Assembly: GCF_017948245.1 (NCBI RefSeq)
Contig: NZ_CP072871.1
Span: forward strand, 133,678-197,677
Length of the DNA: 64,000 bases
Direction of reading: 5' to 3'
From: Rhizobium sp. NLR16a
Lineage (GTDB): Bacteria; Pseudomonadota; Alphaproteobacteria; Rhizobiales; Rhizobiaceae
The translations under genes and the position numbers were made by a program. Within the stretch, counting starts at the first letter, position 1. Each line of letters starts with the position of its first letter. Shown one piece after another: positions 62,500-64,000 of this stretch. The notes beneath the pieces are model-generated. The model ran no database searches. It was not told the DNA's origin and saw only the letters and a program-made list of their open reading frames with translations.

Positions 62500-63908
62500 C
62501 TTCGAACGACAGCTGCATAGCGTGTACTGCCCCGATCCGCGCAAATAAGAGCGACCATATAGGCGAAGATCGGATCCAGTGCCTTTTGGTTGAACATGAT
62601 GCCGAAGCTGCCGGTAATAATGTAACTGGTGGTGAGCAGAAGAGCGATCGCCATGGCTAGATCCCGGCCAGGGCCGGGTTCCTTTTTCCACGCACCGATC
62701 ACGGGCGTCAGCAGCAGCAGTGAAAGCGCCGCGATGCCGACAAGGCCGGCGTCGATTCCCGCTGTGAGAAAGCCGTTATGGACATGGGAATAGGGCAGTT
62801 GCGGCCTTAGGCCCTCAGGGACTTCTGCCAGGACAGCAGCCATCCGGTTCTGCGGGCCATAGCCGGTCAGCGGATCCTTGGTGATTGCGGATAGGGCGCC
62901 CTTGTAGAGGGCAACGCGCGCGCTCAGCGAGGTGATATCACCATTGGTGCTTTCGAGCGACGACAGATTGTCCTGGAGCTCACGGACGCGATAGACAACC
63001 TGGTCGCTGCCCAGGGCGAGAAGTCCCAGCAGCAATACCGAGCCGGTGATGGCGAGGCTGCGCAGACTGATATGAAATCGGTTTTTGGGAAAATACCAGA
63101 GAAAGATGACGAGCTGGACGGGGATGACCAGCCAGGCCGAGCGCGTTCCGGAAAGCAGCGCGCAGCCGAGACCCGCGGCATACCCCAATATCGCGATCTT
63201 TTGCTCCATGCTTTTGGGAGATTGAATATTGAGTAGCGCGACGCCGCCGAAAAGCACGCCGATAACGCCGAGCAGCGCCGCGTTCGAGGTTCCCGCCTCC
63301 GCCCTGGGCATCAGGAACAAGACTTGAAGCAGGCTGAAAAGGAAAGTAACAATCATCCCGAGGCCGGCGGCGAGGATAAAGAGCGGTACAAGGCGGCCAT
63401 CGGGAGATTGACGCATACGCGGCAAAATCAGCCAGATCGAAAAGAACGGCAGGAGCCGGAAAATCCAATCCAGTTCTTCCGAGAAAGGCGGATTGACGAA
63501 TATGCTGACGATCATCACCACCGGGTAAATCGTCATGCAAATGGCAACCACCAGATCGGACTTCGACAGGTTCAGAGGACAGCGGGCTCTTGCCAGACAA
63601 TAGAGGCCCGATAGCATCGACCCGAGGAGAATGAAGGAATTGAAGTTCGGCGAAAGTCCGGGCAGGATTGCAAAGAGAAAGACCGCAATGCCGTTGGTTC
63701 GATCAAGCGCGCTTCCAGATCCGTTTCCAGGATGAAGTACCGCAATCACGAGTTGCCTGAAATAGTTCACTTTGGTAGCCCTGAGGTGTTGCTTTCCAGC
63801 CTCGCTAAGGACGGTTGCCACCACTGTCAAGCCGTGAACGCGGGCAGAACCCGTGCTTTTTGCACTGTCGTATTCCGGCAACAGCAAGCTCGGATGCACT
63901 TTGCTCAC
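62496..63908 (-). CDS. O-antigen ligase/polymerase-like membrane protein
   Basis: A 470-residue polytopic protein with about ten to twelve helices and a central periplasmic loop; the segment DPLTGYGPQNR followed by YSHVHNGFLTAGIDAGLVG is the Wzy_C/RfaL hallmark. Start is uncertain: the frame opens with GTG 63908 and the first helix begins only at about residue 77, so a later start is possible. 3' end overlaps the dehydratase gene by 4 bases. Joins polysaccharide chains to a carrier or to each other. Confidence 0.82.
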   Translation of the reverse strand: MSKVHPSLLLPEYDSAKSTGSARVHGLTVVATVLSEAGKQHLRATKVNYFRQLVIAVLHPGNGSGSALDRTNGIAVFLFAILPGLSPNFNSFILLGSMLSGLYCLARARCPLNLSKSDLVVAICMTIYPVVMIVSIFVNPPFSEELDWIFRLLPFFSIWLILPRMRQSPDGRLVPLFILAAGLGMIVTFLFSLLQVLFLMPRAEAGTSNAALLGVIGVLFGGVALLNIQSPKSMEQKIAILGYAAGLGCALLSGTRSAWLVIPVQLVIFLWYFPKNRFHISLRSLAITGSVLLLGLLALGSDQVVYRVRELQDNLSSLESTNGDITSLSARVALYKGALSAITKDPLTGYGPQNRMAAVLAEVPEGLRPQLPYSHVHNGFLTAGIDAGLVGIAALSLLLLTPVIGAWKKEPGPGRDLAMAIALLLTTSYIITGSFGIMFNQKALDPIFAYMVALICADRGSTRYAAVVRS

Positions 63909-64000
63909 TTGGCAATGGGCCGCAATAGCTTGCTATAGCAAAGCCGTGCCGATCGGAAAACACGTTTGAAGTGCGATCGAGAAGCTTTGTCATCGTGCGG

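Noticed and set aside
1..64000. Insertion sequence, phage, integron, tRNA or CRISPR content
   Set aside because: No transposase, integrase, terminal repeats, tRNA fold or spaced repeats were recognised.

Overview
The window reads as a piece of a large repABC plasmid or chromid of a Rhizobium-type alphaproteobacterium (R. leguminosarum / R. etli group most likely). Reasons: a complete repA-repB-repC cassette with internal parS-like palindromes and an antisense RNA signature, high GC content throughout, a dense load of CUT1/Ugp-type ABC sugar importers, Gfo/Idh/MocA oxidoreductases and LacI/AraC regulators, and the rhizobial style of overlapping operons. No tRNA, rRNA, insertion sequence, phage gene or CRISPR array was seen. 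The species call is inference from protein character only.

Layout. 1-7086 (+): BMP-family ABC importer (binding protein cut by the window edge, a double-ATPase, two permeases) interleaved with an amidase and followed by a CodA-like cytosine deaminase family amidohydrolase; it looks like a nucleobase or related N-heterocycle uptake and degradation operon. 7107-10374: methyltransferase, alpha/beta hydrolase, msrA and an inositol-monophosphatase-family gene. 10481-16797 (-): a CUT1 sugar importer plus TIM-barrel isomerase and Gfo/Idh dehydrogenase, faced by a divergent LacI gene with a perfect operator-like palindrome between them. 18112-26175: a tightly coupled minus-strand operon (binding protein, two permeases, ATPase, glycerophosphodiester phosphodiesterase, LacI regulator, inositol monophosphatase family) plus a convergent second GDPD-like gene; this suggests import of a glycerophosphodiester followed by hydrolysis and dephosphorylation in the cytoplasm. 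26423-29937: YbaK-type deacylase, Tim44-domain protein, 2-hydroxyacid dehydrogenase, HupE-type transporter.

30213-37169 (+): a GbsR/MarR-like regulator with a perfect 26-bp palindrome at its promoter, then cydD, cydC, cydA, cydB and the tiny cydX, i.e. a full cytochrome bd oxidase operon. 37215-46598: a third CUT1 importer ending in an unusual Gfo/Idh plus aldo-keto reductase fusion, an AraC regulator, and two more Gfo/Idh genes. 46965-54566: an AraD1/FAH-family gene, methylmalonyl-CoA mutase, metQ-metN-metI and an Fsr-like MFS exporter. 54909-59505: XRE regulator and repABC. 59779-63908: polysaccharide genes (sugar transferase, FlaA1/CapD-type nucleotide-sugar dehydratase, O-antigen-ligase-like protein).

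Themes: in four separate ABC operons a stable hairpin without a clear U-tract lies directly after the binding-protein gene, fitting processing or stabilisation that gives the binding protein more mRNA than the membrane parts. The most interesting candidate systems are the glycerophosphodiester operon, the amidase/deaminase BMP operon, and the fused dehydrogenase-reductase attached to the third sugar importer.
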